A stretch of DNA of 64,000 nucleotides, taken from a bacterium (GTDB lineage: Bacteria > Zhuqueibacterota > Zhuqueibacteria > Residuimicrobiales > Krinioviventaceae). Below, piece after piece: positions 17,813 to 28,041 of the stretch. The notes under the pieces were generated by a model, which saw only the letters and a list, made by a program, of their open reading frames with translations, had not been told where the DNA came from and did no database searches. Each line of letters begins with the position of its first letter. Position 1 is the stretch's first letter. The stretch lies in the NCBI GenBank assembly GCA_029561455.1, contig JAKQIY010000059.1:1-64000 (forward strand), read 5' to 3'. The translations under genes were made by a program, and so were the position numbers.

Positions 17813-19483
17813 ATGAAATCAGATGCCGTAAAAAAAGGACCGGAACGCGCGCCGCACCGCAGCCTGCTCCGGGCAACCGGAGTTAAAAATAGCGACTTTG
17901 ACAAACCTTTTATCGGAATATGTAATTCCTATACCGATCTCATTCCGGGACACGTGCATCTTCAGGAATTTGGCCGCAAGGTAAAAGAAATAGTTCGTAA
18001 CGCCGGCGGCGTGCCCTTTGAATTCAATACTATCGGTGTGGATGACGGCATTGCTATGGGTCACAAGGGTATGAATTACAGTCTGCCCTCCCGCGAGTTG
18101 ATTGCCGATTGCGTGGAAACCATGGCTATGGCGCATTGCCTCGACGCCCTCGTATGCATTCCCAATTGCGACAAGATCATCCCCGGCATGATGATGGCCG
18201 CCGTACGTCTGAACATTCCCACAATTTTTATATCCGGCGGCCCCATGAAAAAAGGCGTCGATTCCAAAGGCAACAGCATAAACCTGATCTCGGTTTTCGA
18301 AGCGGTCGGTCAATATTCCGCCGGCAACATGACCGATGCGGAACTGCTGGATCTTGAAGAACATGCTTGTCCCGGCTGCGGTAGTTGTTCCGGTATGTTC
18401 ACCGCCAACAGCATGAACTGCCTGTGCGAAGCCCTGGGCCTGGCCCTGCCCGGCAACGGCACTATTCTCGCAGTTGACCCGAAACGGGATCAACTCATTG
18501 CCCAAATCGGCGAGCGGATCATGGATATGCTGAAAAAAGATTTAAAGCCCCTGGATATATTGACCCGCGATACCTTTATGAACGCCCTCGCCCTCGATCT
18601 GGCCATGGGCGGTTCTTCAAATACCATTCTGCATACTTTGGCGGTTGCCTCGGAATGCGGCATAGCACTTGACCTGAGGGAGATCAACGACCTGGCGGCC
18701 CGGGTTCCTTACCTATGTAAAGTTGCCCCGGCCACCACCGCTGTACATATCGAGGATGTCGACCGCGCCGGCGGCATTTCCGCCATCCTGGCGGAACTGA
18801 CCCGCATCCCCGGCTTGCTGAAACTGGACCGCCCGACCGTTACCGGCAAAACCCTGGGCGAAAACATAAAATCGGCGCAGAGCCTGGATAAAGAAGTCAT
18901 TCGTCCTTTGGAAAATCCTTATTCGCAAACCGGCGGACTGGCGATTTTATTCGGTAATCTTGCCCCGCAGGGCAGCGTCATCAAAACCGGCGCTGTGGCC
19001 CCGGAAATGTGGGATCACACCGGTCCCGCCAATGTGTTCGACAGTGAAGAAGATGCCATCAAAGCGATTATGGCGGGACAAATCAATAAAGGTGATGTCA
19101 TTGTTATCCGCTATGAAGGCCCCAAAGGCGGCCCGGGTATGCGCGAAATGCTCTCCCCCACCTCGGCGGTTATGGGTCGCGGGCTGGGTAGCTCCGTTGC
19201 CCTCATCACCGACGGGCGGTTCTCCGGCGGCACCCGCGGCGCCTGCATCGGCCATGTCAGTCCCGAAGCCGCGGCTAAAGGCCCTATTGCCGCAATGCGT
19301 AATGGTGATATGATCCACATCGACATAAAAAACCGTGTTCTGGAAGTAAAGCTGGACGATAAGGAAATAGCGGCGCGTCTGGCGGCCTTGCCGGAATTTT
19401 CACCCCGGTTCAAAACCGGCTGGCTGGCGCGCTATACGCGATTTGTTACCTCGGCTAATACCGGCGCTGTTTTAAAAGTATAA
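17813..19483 (+). CDS. ilvD: Dihydroxy-acid dehydratase
   Basis: The 556-residue enzyme dehydrates 2,3-dihydroxy-3-methylbutanoate and its isoleucine counterpart to 2-oxoacids in branched-chain amino-acid synthesis, using an Fe-S cluster. Cluster cysteines are seen in [12 protein letters not shown] and [19 protein letters not shown]. IlvD signatures [15 protein letters not shown] and [12 protein letters not shown] are intact and the length is normal. The ATG at 17813 has aaagga upstream; an earlier TTG at 17798 is less likely. It is the first gene of ilvD-ilvB-leuC-leuD, behind the candidate attenuator, which would make supply of Ile, Leu or Val control the whole operon. Confidence 0.96.
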   Translation: MKSDAVKKGPERAPHRSLLRATGVKNSDFDKPFIGICNSYTDLIPGHVHLQEFGRKVKEIVRNAGGVPFEFNTIGVDDGIAMGHKGMNYSLPSRELIADCVETMAMAHCLDALVCIPNCDKIIPGMMMAAVRLNIPTIFISGGPMKKGVDSKGNSINLISVFEAVGQYSAGNMTDAELLDLEEHACPGCGSCSGMFTANSMNCLCEALGLALPGNGTILAVDPKRDQLIAQIGERIMDMLKKDLKPLDILTRDTFMNALALDLAMGGSSNTILHTLAVASECGIALDLREINDLAARVPYLCKVAPATTAVHIEDVDRAGGISAILAELTRIPGLLKLDRPTVTGKTLGENIKSAQSLDKEVIRPLENPYSQTGGLAILFGNLAPQGSVIKTGAVAPEMWDHTGPANVFDSEEDAIKAIMAGQINKGDVIVIRYEGPKGGPGMREMLSPTSAVMGRGLGSSVALITDGRFSGGTRGACIGHVSPEAAAKGPIAAMRNGDMIHIDIKNRVLEVKLDDKEIAARLAALPEFSPRFKTGWLARYTRFVTSANTGAVLKV

Positions 19484-19532
19484 CTATTATTTTTTTGGTG
19501 AACACTAATTTTATAAAGATAAAATATAAACT

Positions 19533-21257
19533 ATGGAAGCAGCATCAATTAAAAAAATGACGGGCGCGGAAATCTTTTTTGAAGCCCTGCGCCGTGAAGG
19601 TGTGGAGATCATTTTTGGCTACCCTGGCGGCGCCGTGTTGCATATCTATGACAAGTTGTATTCCGTTGATTTTCTAAAACACATCCTGGTTCGGCACGAA
19701 CAGGGCGCCACGCACATGGCGGAAGGATATGCCAAAGCTACCGGCAAGCCGGGCGTAGTGCTGGTAACCTCCGGCCCGGGCGCCACCAATACGGTAACCG
19801 GCATCGCCGATGCCTATATGGATTCGGTTCCGCTGGTAGTCATCACCGGCCAGGTATCCAGTCATCTCATCGGCAACGATGCGTTTCAGGAAGCGGATAC
19901 GACCGGCATCACCCGTTCCATTACCAAATGGAACAGCCTGGTAACAGATATAAAAGATCTGGCGCCAATACTGCGCAAAGCATTTTATATCGCCACAACC
20001 GGACGACCCGGCCCGGTGGTTATCGACCTGTGCAAAGATGTAGTAACCAGTACCGGTATTTTTAATTATCCTGAAAACCTGGAAATTCGCAGTTACAAAC
20101 CGCAAACCGACGGCCATCCGGTGATGATCAAAAATGCTGTGGATGCGATTAAAAAAGCCAAGAAACCATTGATTTACGCCGGCGGCGGCGTGATCAATTC
20201 CAATGCAGAAAAACTTTTAACAGAGTTTGCCCGTAAAACCGGCATACCTGTTACCTTGACCCTGCACGGTTTGGGCGCTTTTCCGGGTTCGGACGAACGG
20301 TTCCTGGGTATGCTGGGTATGCACGGTACATATACCGCCAACCAGGCGGTGAATGAATGCGATTGCCTGATTGCCATTGGCGCGCGCTTTGACGACCGGG
20401 TTACCGGTAAAGTGGATACTTTTGCCGCCAAAGCGGTTAAAATCCACATCGATATCGACCCAGCTTCCATCAACAAAAATGTCAAGGTGAATTACCCGGT
20501 TGTCGGCCTGGTTTCTAACATTTTAGAAAGCATGCTCCCGCAATTTACCGATAAACTGCCCCTGGATGACTGGTGGCGGCAAATCAATAAATGGCGGCAG
20601 GCGTGTCCCCTGGAAACGCCGCCCAATGACGGTAAACTGCGCCCGCAAGCCATCATTAAAAAGCTGTCCGAAATAACCGGCGGCAACGCCGTGGTGGTCA
20701 GTGATGTCGGCCAGAACCAGATGTGGACGGCTCAATACTTTCAGTTTGACAACCCGCGCTCGCATATTACTTCAGGCGGACTGGGTACGATGGGCTTTTC
20801 AGTTCCGGCGGCAATCGGCGCGGCGTTTGGCGTTAAAGACCGACCGGTCATCTCTATTTCCGGCGACGGCGGTTTTCAAATGAATATCCAAGAGTTGATA
20901 ACGGCCGCCTATTATAAAGTACCGGTCAAGTTTTTGATCTTTAATAACGGCTATCTCGGTATGGTGCGCCAGTGGCAGGAACTGTTTCACGAATCGCGCT
21001 ATTCATATACCGATTTGTCGCACAGCAATCCCGATTTTGTCAAGGTGGCCGAGGGCATGGGCTGCGCTGCCCGGCGCGTTACTGTTGCCGCAGATGTCGA
21101 TGCCGCCCTGGAGTGGTGTTTTGCGCATAATGATGGCCCGGTTGTGATTGAATTTGTTACAGTTAAAGAAGATATGGTTTTCCCCATGGTTCCATCCGGC
21201 AAGGCGGTCAATGAAATGATCCTGAAACGGCTGGATCCTGAGCAAATTGAACTTTAA
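19533..21257 (+). CDS. ilvB: Acetolactate synthase, large (catalytic) subunit
   Basis: The 574-residue thiamine-diphosphate enzyme joins pyruvate with pyruvate or 2-oxobutyrate, the first common step to Val, Leu and Ile. The catalytic glutamate lies in VRHEQGATHMAEGYAKATG, the FAD-domain region contains ARFDDRVTGK, and the ThDP/Mg motif is SGDGGFQMNIQEL. Length and motifs match biosynthetic AHAS rather than catabolic AlsS. A regulatory subunit gene (ilvN/ilvH) would normally follow but is absent here, as is ilvC. The gap from ilvD is 49 bases and to leuC 20 bases, consistent with one operon. Confidence 0.94.
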   Translation: MEAASIKKMTGAEIFFEALRREGVEIIFGYPGGAVLHIYDKLYSVDFLKHILVRHEQGATHMAEGYAKATGKPGVVLVTSGPGATNTVTGIADAYMDSVPLVVITGQVSSHLIGNDAFQEADTTGITRSITKWNSLVTDIKDLAPILRKAFYIATTGRPGPVVIDLCKDVVTSTGIFNYPENLEIRSYKPQTDGHPVMIKNAVDAIKKAKKPLIYAGGGVINSNAEKLLTEFARKTGIPVTLTLHGLGAFPGSDERFLGMLGMHGTYTANQAVNECDCLIAIGARFDDRVTGKVDTFAAKAVKIHIDIDPASINKNVKVNYPVVGLVSNILESMLPQFTDKLPLDDWWRQINKWRQACPLETPPNDGKLRPQAIIKKLSEITGGNAVVVSDVGQNQMWTAQYFQFDNPRSHITSGGLGTMGFSVPAAIGAAFGVKDRPVISISGDGGFQMNIQELITAAYYKVPVKFLIFNNGYLGMVRQWQELFHESRYSYTDLSHSNPDFVKVAEGMGCAARRVTVAADVDAALEWCFAHNDGPVVIEFVTVKEDMVFPMVPSGKAVNEMILKRLDPEQIEL

Positions 21258-21277
21258 AATTTATGAGGGTATAAAAT

Positions 21278-22687
21278 ATGTCAGATTCTGCAAAAACATT
21301 ATTCGAAAAAGTATGGAACGATCATATAGTTGTTACCGAACCGGGAGCTCCGTCGGTATTGTATATCGACCTGCACCTGGTGCATGAAGTTACTTCGCCG
21401 CAGGCATTCCAGGGCTTGCGGGAACGCGGCATCAAAGTCCGCCGTCCCGGTCAAACTGTGGGAACTATGGATCACTCGATCCCGACGACCGATCCTTCCA
21501 TCCCCATCAGCGATCCCCTGGCAGCGGCGCAGATTGCGCAAATGACAGCTAACTGCAAACAGTTTGGTGTTCCCCTGCACGATATGCACAGCGCCACCCG
21601 CGGTATTGTCCATGTCATCGGCCCGGAGCTTGGCTTTACCCAGCCGGGCATGACCATCGTCTGCGGCGATAGCCATACGGCAACTCATGGCGCTTTCGGC
21701 GCGCTGGCGTTCGGCATCGGCACCAGCGAGGTGGAACATGTACTGGCTACGCAAACCCTGCTGCAGAGCAAACCGAAAACTATGAATGTTAAAGTAGAGG
21801 GAACCCTGCGTCAGGGCGTTTCCGCTAAAGATATAATTCTGGCTCTTATTGCCAAAATCGGCACCGGCGGCGGCACCGCCCATGTCATCGAATACACCGG
21901 CAGCGCCATCCGCGCGCTGGACATGGAAGCGCGTATGACCGTGTGCAATATGAGCATCGAGGGCGGCGCCCGCGCCGGCATGATCGCCCCGGATGATATT
22001 ACCTTTAATTACCTGGCCGGCCGAAAATATGCACCGCAAGGCGCGGCCTGGGAAGCCGCTGTAGCCAAATGGCGCACCCTGCCTTCCGACCCCGGCGCTA
22101 AATACGATACGGTGGTGGAACTGGACGCCAATTCCCTGGCACCCATGATCACTTTCGGCACCACTCCCGGTATGGGAATGCCGGTTGACGGTATTATCCC
22201 CGATCCGGGAAAAATTGCCGATGTCAACCAGCGTCACGCCCTGGAAAAAGCCCTGACCTATATGGGTCTTGCCCCGGCCAAACCGCTGCTGGGCCAAAAA
22301 CTGGATGTAGTATTCATCGGCAGCTGCACCAACGGCCGTATCAACGACCTGCGCGCCGCTGCGGCAATCCTCAAGGGCCGTAAAGTTTCTGCAAATACGC
22401 GGGTGATGGTTGTGCCCGGTTCGCAGTTGGTGAAAAATCAGGCCGAGGCTGAAGGACTGGATGTTATATTCAAAGCCGCCGGCGCGGAATGGCGCGAAGC
22501 CGGGTGCAGCATGTGTATTGCCATGAACGGCGACGAATTGCGACCGGGACAATACGCGGTCAGCACCAGCAACCGTAACTTTGAAGGCCGCCAGGGCAAA
22601 GGCGGACGTACCTTTTTAGCCAGCCCTCTCACCGCTGCCGCTTCAGCAATTGCCGGCGCCGTAGCCGATGTACGTAAATTATTCTAA
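21278..22687 (+). CDS. leuC: 3-isopropylmalate dehydratase, large subunit
   Basis: The 469-residue aconitase-family protein isomerises 2- and 3-isopropylmalate in leucine synthesis together with LeuD. The three [4Fe-4S] cysteines are expected in [10 protein letters not shown] and [54 protein letters not shown] (quoted in part) and the [18 protein letters not shown] tail are standard for LeuC. It has the bacterial LeuC length of about 465-470 residues. gagggt lies before the ATG. It is followed 25 bases later by leuD. Confidence 0.96.
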   Translation: MSDSAKTLFEKVWNDHIVVTEPGAPSVLYIDLHLVHEVTSPQAFQGLRERGIKVRRPGQTVGTMDHSIPTTDPSIPISDPLAAAQIAQMTANCKQFGVPLHDMHSATRGIVHVIGPELGFTQPGMTIVCGDSHTATHGAFGALAFGIGTSEVEHVLATQTLLQSKPKTMNVKVEGTLRQGVSAKDIILALIAKIGTGGGTAHVIEYTGSAIRALDMEARMTVCNMSIEGGARAGMIAPDDITFNYLAGRKYAPQGAAWEAAVAKWRTLPSDPGAKYDTVVELDANSLAPMITFGTTPGMGMPVDGIIPDPGKIADVNQRHALEKALTYMGLAPAKPLLGQKLDVVFIGSCTNGRINDLRAAAAILKGRKVSANTRVMVVPGSQLVKNQAEAEGLDVIFKAAGAEWREAGCSMCIAMNGDELRPGQYAVSTSNRNFEGRQGKGGRTFLASPLTAAASAIAGAVADVRKLF

Positions 22688-22712
22688 CCGATAACCAGGA
22701 AATGAGGAATAT

Positions 22713-23321
22713 ATGGAAGCGTTTAAAAAATTAACTAGCCGGTTTGTCGCCATGCCGGTGAATGATATAGATACCGATCAGATCATGCCTGCCCGCTTTT
22801 TAAAGGTTACGGACAAGGCCGGGCTGGGGAAAAATGTGTTTTGTGACTGGCGTTATAATGAGGACGGTTCGCCGAAACCGGACTTTATTCTGAACAAACC
22901 GGAAGTGCAGGGCGTGAAAATCCTGGTTGCCGGCGATAATTTCGGCTGCGGCTCCAGTCGCGAACATGCGCCGTGGGGTCTGACGGGTTTCGGCTTTAGA
23001 GTCGTTATCAGTACCGGTTTTGCTGATATTTTTCGCAATAACAGTATGAAAAACGGCCTGCTTCCGCTGATTGTGGACGCCGCAACCCAGCAAAAACTGT
23101 TCGATCTGGCGAAAAAAGAACCTAAAGCCGAATTAACTGTCGATCTGGCCGCGCAAACTTTAACCCTGCCGGATGGGACAAAGGTATCGTTCCCCATCGA
23201 CGCCTTTAACAAGACCTGCCTGCTGGAAGGCATCGACCAGCTCGGCTATTTGCAGAAATTTGCCCCGGCTGTGCAGGAATACGAGAAATCCCATCCTGCC
23301 CGCATCAACTCGCTGGGATAA
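22713..23321 (+). CDS. leuD: 3-isopropylmalate dehydratase, small subunit
   Basis: The 202-residue swivel-domain partner of LeuC shows the family motifs DIDTDQIMPARFLK, GDNFGCGSSREHAPW and FADIFRNNSMKNGLLP. The length is typical of the bacterial LeuD that works with a 470-residue LeuC. It is the last gene of the operon and is followed by a strong terminator. leuA and leuB are not in the window, so the leucine branch is completed elsewhere. Confidence 0.96.
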   Translation: MEAFKKLTSRFVAMPVNDIDTDQIMPARFLKVTDKAGLGKNVFCDWRYNEDGSPKPDFILNKPEVQGVKILVAGDNFGCGSSREHAPWGLTGFGFRVVISTGFADIFRNNSMKNGLLPLIVDAATQQKLFDLAKKEPKAELTVDLAAQTLTLPDGTKVSFPIDAFNKTCLLEGIDQLGYLQKFAPAVQEYEKSHPARINSLG

Positions 23322-23337
23322 TATAAAAAGCAAGATC

Positions 23338-23368
23338 GCCCTGGATTTCCAAATCCAGGGCTTTTTTT
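23338..23368 (+). terminator. Intrinsic terminator of the ilv-leu operon
   Basis: An 11-bp perfect stem, GCCCTGGATTT (23338-23348) with AAATCCAGGGC (23351-23361), is followed by seven T. The 2-base gap means the innermost pairs must open to form the loop. It ends ilvD-ilvB-leuC-leuD. Confidence 0.92.
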
Positions 23369-23399
23369 AACAAATTCCATTACCGAATTTGTAGGTTTG

Positions 23400-23700
23400 G
23401 ATTGGTCTAGTCCCCCTAGCCGGTAGGGGCGTCCCGGTGGGACGCCCTGTAAATAATTCAATTTTATCATTCAGGACAGTACAGTGTTTGCAGACCCGGC
23501 TTTAGCCGGTTCCAGATCATCCCAAGGCTGTGCACTTTTGTGGTGGATGGGCACAGCCCATCCATTTTATACGCACCGGGGCCAGGCCCCTGCGAGACCG
23601 GACGTATCGAGACGCGCGCCCAAGTAAAAGGATCTGCGGGCGTTATAGAATCGTCCCCTTGGCACGTCCCGGCAAACATACTTTACCAGCACGAAACCAC
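23400..23700. repeat. Palindrome-rich gap with a module shared with 49.0 kb
   Basis: No gene is called between leuD and the peptide transporter. Short palindromes are dense: ggcgtcccggtgggacgcc, ccggctttagccgg, gatgggcacagcccatc and ggggccaggcccc. The 26 bases at 23588-23613 (running from ccctgcgagacc to tatcgagac) occur exactly, inverted, at 49008-49033. The ORFs that cross this region are not conserved in frame and look accidental. Confidence 0.7.
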
Positions 23701-23816
23701 GTCACAATCATACTTACTCACTCTCCCAAAAAATAACTGGATTATATAAAAAAAGTTTTTTACTTTGCAAATTATACTTTTCAACCAATTGATTATCATA
23801 ACTTTCAGGAGTCTGA

Positions 23817-25457
23817 ATGTTCAAAAATCATCCGCGCGGACTTGTGGTGCTGTTCTTTACCGAAATGTGGGAACGCTTTGGCTATTACCTGCTGCTGGGC
23901 ATTTTCACCCTGTACATGATCGATACGCAGGCCGGCGGACTGGGACTGAGCCTGGCTTCTGCCGCCGATATTTACGGCACCTATCTGGCGCTGGTCTATC
24001 TCGCTCCCTTTGTCGGCGGCCTGCTGGCCGACCGCATTCTCGGTTACCGCCGCGCCATCATCATCGGTGGCCTGCTGATGGGTACCGGCTATATCACCCT
24101 GGCGCTGCCGGGCATGACCGCATTCTGGATAGCCCTGTTCCTGATTATTATTGGTAACGGTTTTTTCAAACCCAACATCTCTACCCTGGTCGGCAACCTG
24201 TATACGGATGACAAGTATAAACCCTTAAAAGATACCGGTTACAATATTTTCTATATGGGAATAAACATCGGCTCATTTATTTGTAATTTTGTCGCTGCCT
24301 ATTTGCGCAACCATTACGGCTGGGGCTATGCCTTTGCCGCCGCCGGAATTGGTTTATACATCGGCGTGATTATATTCATTTTCGGGAAAAAACACGTCGC
24401 TCTTGCCGATGTGCGCAAACCCGTACAAAAAGAAGATATGTCACTGGGTAAAATCGGCGCGGTGGTATTTTTACCGGCGCTGCTGGTCGGCGCAATCGGC
24501 TGGTTTTTACCCGGCAATCTGTTCGGTTCGGACTCGACCGATGCCTTTTTATTTTCCAGCATACCCATTGTGTTATTCTATCTTTCCCTGTGGCTGCGCG
24601 CCTCAAAAGAAGACAAAGCGCCGATTGGCGCGCTGCTGGCAATTTTTGCGGTTGTGGTCGTATTTTGGGGTATCTTTCACCAGAACGGTTCGGCGCTGAC
24701 CATTTGGGCGGAAAGTTATACCCATCGTGAATTGCCGGCAGCGGTGCAGCCGGCCGCTCAGGCCTTTGGCATGGTGCAGGAAGTGGATACCACACCCCGC
24801 GAAGTGCCCAGGCTGGATGTATATGGCAAACCCGTCATAGACGCCGACAACCATGTTGTTACCACAATGGGGCCGCATCCCTATTTCAACAACCTGGACA
24901 AAGCGCAATGGCCGGTCGAAGGTAAAAGCCTCAAACTGATCTCCACCGAAATATTCCAATCGGTTAATCCGTTTTTTGTAGTGGCGTTAACGCCGCTGGT
25001 GGTGGTGTTTTTCGGCTTTTTACGCAAAAAAGGCAAGGAACCTTCCACCCCTGTCAAGATCGGCAGCGGCCTTTTCATTACAGCGATCTCTACACTAGTC
25101 ATGATTGCCGCGGTATTTGCATCGCAGAACGGCCTGACTAAATGTTCGCCCTGGTGGCTGATCTCTTCCTATGCGCTGATCACTGTGGGCGAATTGTTCC
25201 TCAGCCCCATGGGGCTGTCGCTGGTTTCCAAGCTCAGCCCGCCGCGCATTACCGCATTAATGATGGGCGGCTGGTTTTTGGCTACTTCAATAGGCAACAA
25301 GCTGTCGGGCATCCTTTCCAGCCTGTGGGAACAGTACGATCACAAGGCCATCTTTTTCAGCATCAATTTTGCCGGAGCCTTACTGGCAACCCTGGCAATT
25401 CTGGTCATGCTCAAGTGGCTCAAAAAAGTAGTTAAAGAACATACGGAAGGTCATTAA
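23817..25457 (+). CDS. POT-family proton-coupled peptide transporter
   Basis: The 546-residue membrane protein is a peptide transporter of the POT/PTR branch of the major facilitator superfamily, importing di- and tripeptides with protons. The diagnostic ExxERF motif is seen as TEMWERFGYYLLLG near residue 16, followed by GGLLADRILGYRRAI and the FFKPNISTLVGNLY signature. Twelve or more hydrophobic segments are evident. Between about residues 300 and 385 lies a long polar loop, found in a subset of bacterial POT proteins. aggagt precedes the ATG. A weak stem-loop lies at about 25469-25498 after the stop. Its place after the ilv-leu operon suggests nutrient nitrogen acquisition but gives no firm link. 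Confidence 0.92.
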   Translation: MFKNHPRGLVVLFFTEMWERFGYYLLLGIFTLYMIDTQAGGLGLSLASAADIYGTYLALVYLAPFVGGLLADRILGYRRAIIIGGLLMGTGYITLALPGMTAFWIALFLIIIGNGFFKPNISTLVGNLYTDDKYKPLKDTGYNIFYMGINIGSFICNFVAAYLRNHYGWGYAFAAAGIGLYIGVIIFIFGKKHVALADVRKPVQKEDMSLGKIGAVVFLPALLVGAIGWFLPGNLFGSDSTDAFLFSSIPIVLFYLSLWLRASKEDKAPIGALLAIFAVVVVFWGIFHQNGSALTIWAESYTHRELPAAVQPAAQAFGMVQEVDTTPREVPRLDVYGKPVIDADNHVVTTMGPHPYFNNLDKAQWPVEGKSLKLISTEIFQSVNPFFVVALTPLVVVFFGFLRKKGKEPSTPVKIGSGLFITAISTLVMIAAVFASQNGLTKCSPWWLISSYALITVGELFLSPMGLSLVSKLSPPRITALMMGGWFLATSIGNKLSGILSSLWEQYDHKAIFFSINFAGALLATLAILVMLKWLKKVVKEHTEGH

Positions 25458-25662
25458 TACATGACTGAAGGAACGGGATTATTCATTTCCCCTGTTCCTG
25501 TAATTGTGTCTTAAATTGCCGGGATGCGGTTTCTCCTGAAAACGAAAACCTTGCATAAAGATTTTTTCATGCTTAACTTTAGTGATAGATATAGATCTTA
25601 TATACAGTATATTTTGGTAATAATTTTTTAATAATATGACTTTTTAAAGAAACAGACATTAT

Positions 25663-26658
25663 ATGGACTATCTGGCAAATCCTCAACGTTACACAACCAT
25701 GCGTTACAATCGCTGCGGTAAAAGCGGCCTAAAACTGCCGGCGGTTTCGCTGGGTCTGTGGCACAATTTCGGCGGTGTGGATGTTTACGAAACCGGCCGG
25801 GCTATTTTGCGCCGCGCTTTTGACCTGGGCGTTACCCATTTCGATCTGGCCAACAATTATGGGCCGCCGCCCGGCTCTGCAGAAGAAATGCTCGGCAAGG
25901 CATTAAAACAGGATTTTGCGCCCTATCGCGATGAAATGATCATTTCCACCAAAGCCGGTTATACCATGTGGGACGGCCCTTATGGCGACTGGGGTTCAAA
26001 AAAATACCTCGTCGCCAGTCTCGATGCCAGCCTGCGCCGTATGGGTCTGGATTATGTGGATATTTTTTATTCCCACCGCTTTGACCCGGAAACCCCACTG
26101 GAAGAAACTATGGAAGCATTGGATTTGATCCGCCGCCAGGGCAAAGCTTTGTATGTCGGCATCTCCAATTACCGGCCCGATCAAACCGAACAAGCTCTGA
26201 AAATCCTCAACCAGCTCGGCAGCCGCTGTCTCATTCACCAGGCCAAATATTCTATGTATGAACGCTGGGTAGAGAACGGCTTGCTGGATATTCTCGGTCG
26301 TGAAGGCATTGGCTTGATCGCATTCTCGCCGCTGGCGCAGGGGTTGCTAACCAACCGCTACCTCGCCGGCGTACCGGAAGACTCACGCGCCGCCAAACCG
26401 CACGGTTTTTTACAAAAAGCGGATATTACCGAAGCAAAGTTGAAACAGATCCGCGCTTTGCATGATATTGCCCAACAGCGCGGCCAGTCACTGGCGCAAA
26501 TGGCTCTGGCCTGGCTGTTAAAAGATGCGCGAGTGACATCAGTCCTGATCGGCGCCAGCAGCGTTGCGCAGCTTGAAGATAACCTGCGCAGCCTTGACCG
26601 CCTGGATTTTTCACAGCAGGAATTAACCACAATAGAAAATATTCTAGCCGAAAAATAA
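25663..26658 (+). CDS. Aldo/keto reductase, YghZ (GpR)-like
   Basis: The 331-residue TIM-barrel oxidoreductase uses NADPH to reduce aldehydes. The catalytic tetrad is visible: Asp and Tyr in DLANNYGPP, Lys in ISTKAGY and His in YSHRFDPE. The GSAEEMLGKAL and YTMWDGPYGDWGSKKYL segments match the Escherichia coli YghZ/L-glyceraldehyde-3-phosphate reductase group (AKR14), so detoxification of glyceraldehyde 3-phosphate or methylglyoxal-type compounds is likely. The C-terminal SVLIGASSVAQLEDNL binds the cofactor phosphate. The next gene, an aminotransferase, starts 10 bases after the stop, so they form an operon. Confidence 0.9.
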   Translation: MDYLANPQRYTTMRYNRCGKSGLKLPAVSLGLWHNFGGVDVYETGRAILRRAFDLGVTHFDLANNYGPPPGSAEEMLGKALKQDFAPYRDEMIISTKAGYTMWDGPYGDWGSKKYLVASLDASLRRMGLDYVDIFYSHRFDPETPLEETMEALDLIRRQGKALYVGISNYRPDQTEQALKILNQLGSRCLIHQAKYSMYERWVENGLLDILGREGIGLIAFSPLAQGLLTNRYLAGVPEDSRAAKPHGFLQKADITEAKLKQIRALHDIAQQRGQSLAQMALAWLLKDARVTSVLIGASSVAQLEDNLRSLDRLDFSQQELTTIENILAEK

Positions 26659-26668
26659 GTCAATAATT

Positions 26669-27862
26669 ATGGAAAATGTAACCGACCTGTTTGCGCCTAG
26701 ACTTTTAAAAGTACAAAAGTCTTTTATTCGCGAAATACTCAAAGTTGCCGCCAATCCGGAGATTATCTCCTTTGCCGGCGGCTTGCCCAACCCGGATGTG
26801 TTCCCGGTGCGGGAAATTCAAATCTCCTGCGATGAGGTGCTGCGCCGGGACGGCTATGAAGCCCTGCAATACAGCACTACCGAAGGCTACCTGCCGCTGC
26901 GGGAATATATAGCCGCCGAATATAACGCCGGTTATGATCTGCATATCAAACCAGAAAATATACTGATCACCAACGGCTCGCAACAGGGTCTGGATCTGAT
27001 CAGTAAAGTTTTTATTGATAAAGACGATAAAGTGCTTATCGAAAAGCCGGGCTACCTGGGCGCCATTCAGGCGCTATCCATATACCAGCCTGAATTTATC
27101 GGTATTACCCTGAATAATGACGGCGTAGCGCCGCAGGAACTGGCAGAAATTTTAAATAATAATGCGATAAAGCTGTTTTACACCGTGCCGAATTTTCAAA
27201 ATCCGTCGGGAGTCACATATTCGTATAATGTGCGGGAAAAAGTAGCTGCGCAGGTGGCGAAACATAATATAATTTTGGTAGAAGATAATCCTTATGGCGC
27301 GTTGCGGTTCAGCGGCAGCGATCAGCCGCCGTTCAGAAAATGGCTCGGCCCGCAATCCATTATGCTCGGCACTTTTTCAAAAACAGTAGTCCCATCATTC
27401 CGGCTGGGCTGGATATGCGCCGACCATGATATTATGGAAAAGGCCCTGGTCGCCAAACAGGGCGCCGACCTGCATACCAATTACTTTTGTCAAAAGGTCG
27501 TCCATTATTTTCTCACTCATTTCGATATGCAGGCCCACATCGAGAAAACCAAACAGGCTTATAAAAAACAATGTGATGCTATGATCGGCGCGATCGAGAA
27601 TTATTTCCCGAAAGGAGTTACATTTACCAAACCGGAAGGCGGTATGTTTATTTGGGTAACGCTGCCGAGAAAAATTCCATCGCTAAAGTTGCTGGAACTG
27701 GCCCTGCAGGATAAAGTCGCTTTTGTCCCCGGTAATCCCTTTTATATAGACGGCGGCGGCGGCAATTCACTGCGCCTGAATTACTCCAATTCTAATCCCG
27801 ATCAAATTGAAATCGGCATCAAAAAACTGGCGCTGGCCATGAAAAAGTTAATGGAAGAGTAG
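26669..27862 (+). CDS. Class I PLP-dependent aminotransferase (LysN/2-aminoadipate type)
   Basis: The 397-residue protein is a fold-type I aminotransferase resembling 2-aminoadipate/aromatic aminotransferases and the MocR aminotransferase module without the DNA-binding part. Seen are ISFAGGLPNPDVFP, GLDLISKVFIDKDD, the PNFQNPSG substrate/cofactor segment, VEDNPYGALRF and the PLP lysine in LGTFSKTVVPSFRLGW. It transfers an amino group between a 2-oxoacid and an amino acid; the exact pair is not predictable. Co-transcription with the aldo/keto reductase upstream and closeness to amino-acid synthesis genes fit amino-acid metabolism. No terminator is evident after it. Confidence 0.88.
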   Translation: MENVTDLFAPRLLKVQKSFIREILKVAANPEIISFAGGLPNPDVFPVREIQISCDEVLRRDGYEALQYSTTEGYLPLREYIAAEYNAGYDLHIKPENILITNGSQQGLDLISKVFIDKDDKVLIEKPGYLGAIQALSIYQPEFIGITLNNDGVAPQELAEILNNNAIKLFYTVPNFQNPSGVTYSYNVREKVAAQVAKHNIILVEDNPYGALRFSGSDQPPFRKWLGPQSIMLGTFSKTVVPSFRLGWICADHDIMEKALVAKQGADLHTNYFCQKVVHYFLTHFDMQAHIEKTKQAYKKQCDAMIGAIENYFPKGVTFTKPEGGMFIWVTLPRKIPSLKLLELALQDKVAFVPGNPFYIDGGGGNSLRLNYSNSNPDQIEIGIKKLALAMKKLMEE

Positions 27863-28041
27863 CACATTGCTGAGGAAAAAAATTTCTTGCATCATATAAA
27901 AAAATAAATTATAATTGTACTCTCAGAGAGACGGGTATTTGTATACCTGGAGTAAAAAATCACCATTATTTTAATCCGCGAAATAATGTTTTCCCTCGCC
28001 ATATAGAAAACATTCACAGCTTTGAACAAAAGGAGTCTGGT

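Noticed and set aside
21299-22552. 417-residue ORF antisense to leuC
   Set aside because: It lies wholly inside leuC on the other strand and has a His/Gly/Ala-rich composition typical of antisense frames; leuC has complete motifs.
23530-23749. Two overlapping ORFs of 68 and 69 residues after leuD
   Set aside because: They lie in palindrome-rich repeat DNA, in conflicting frames, with no ribosome-binding site.
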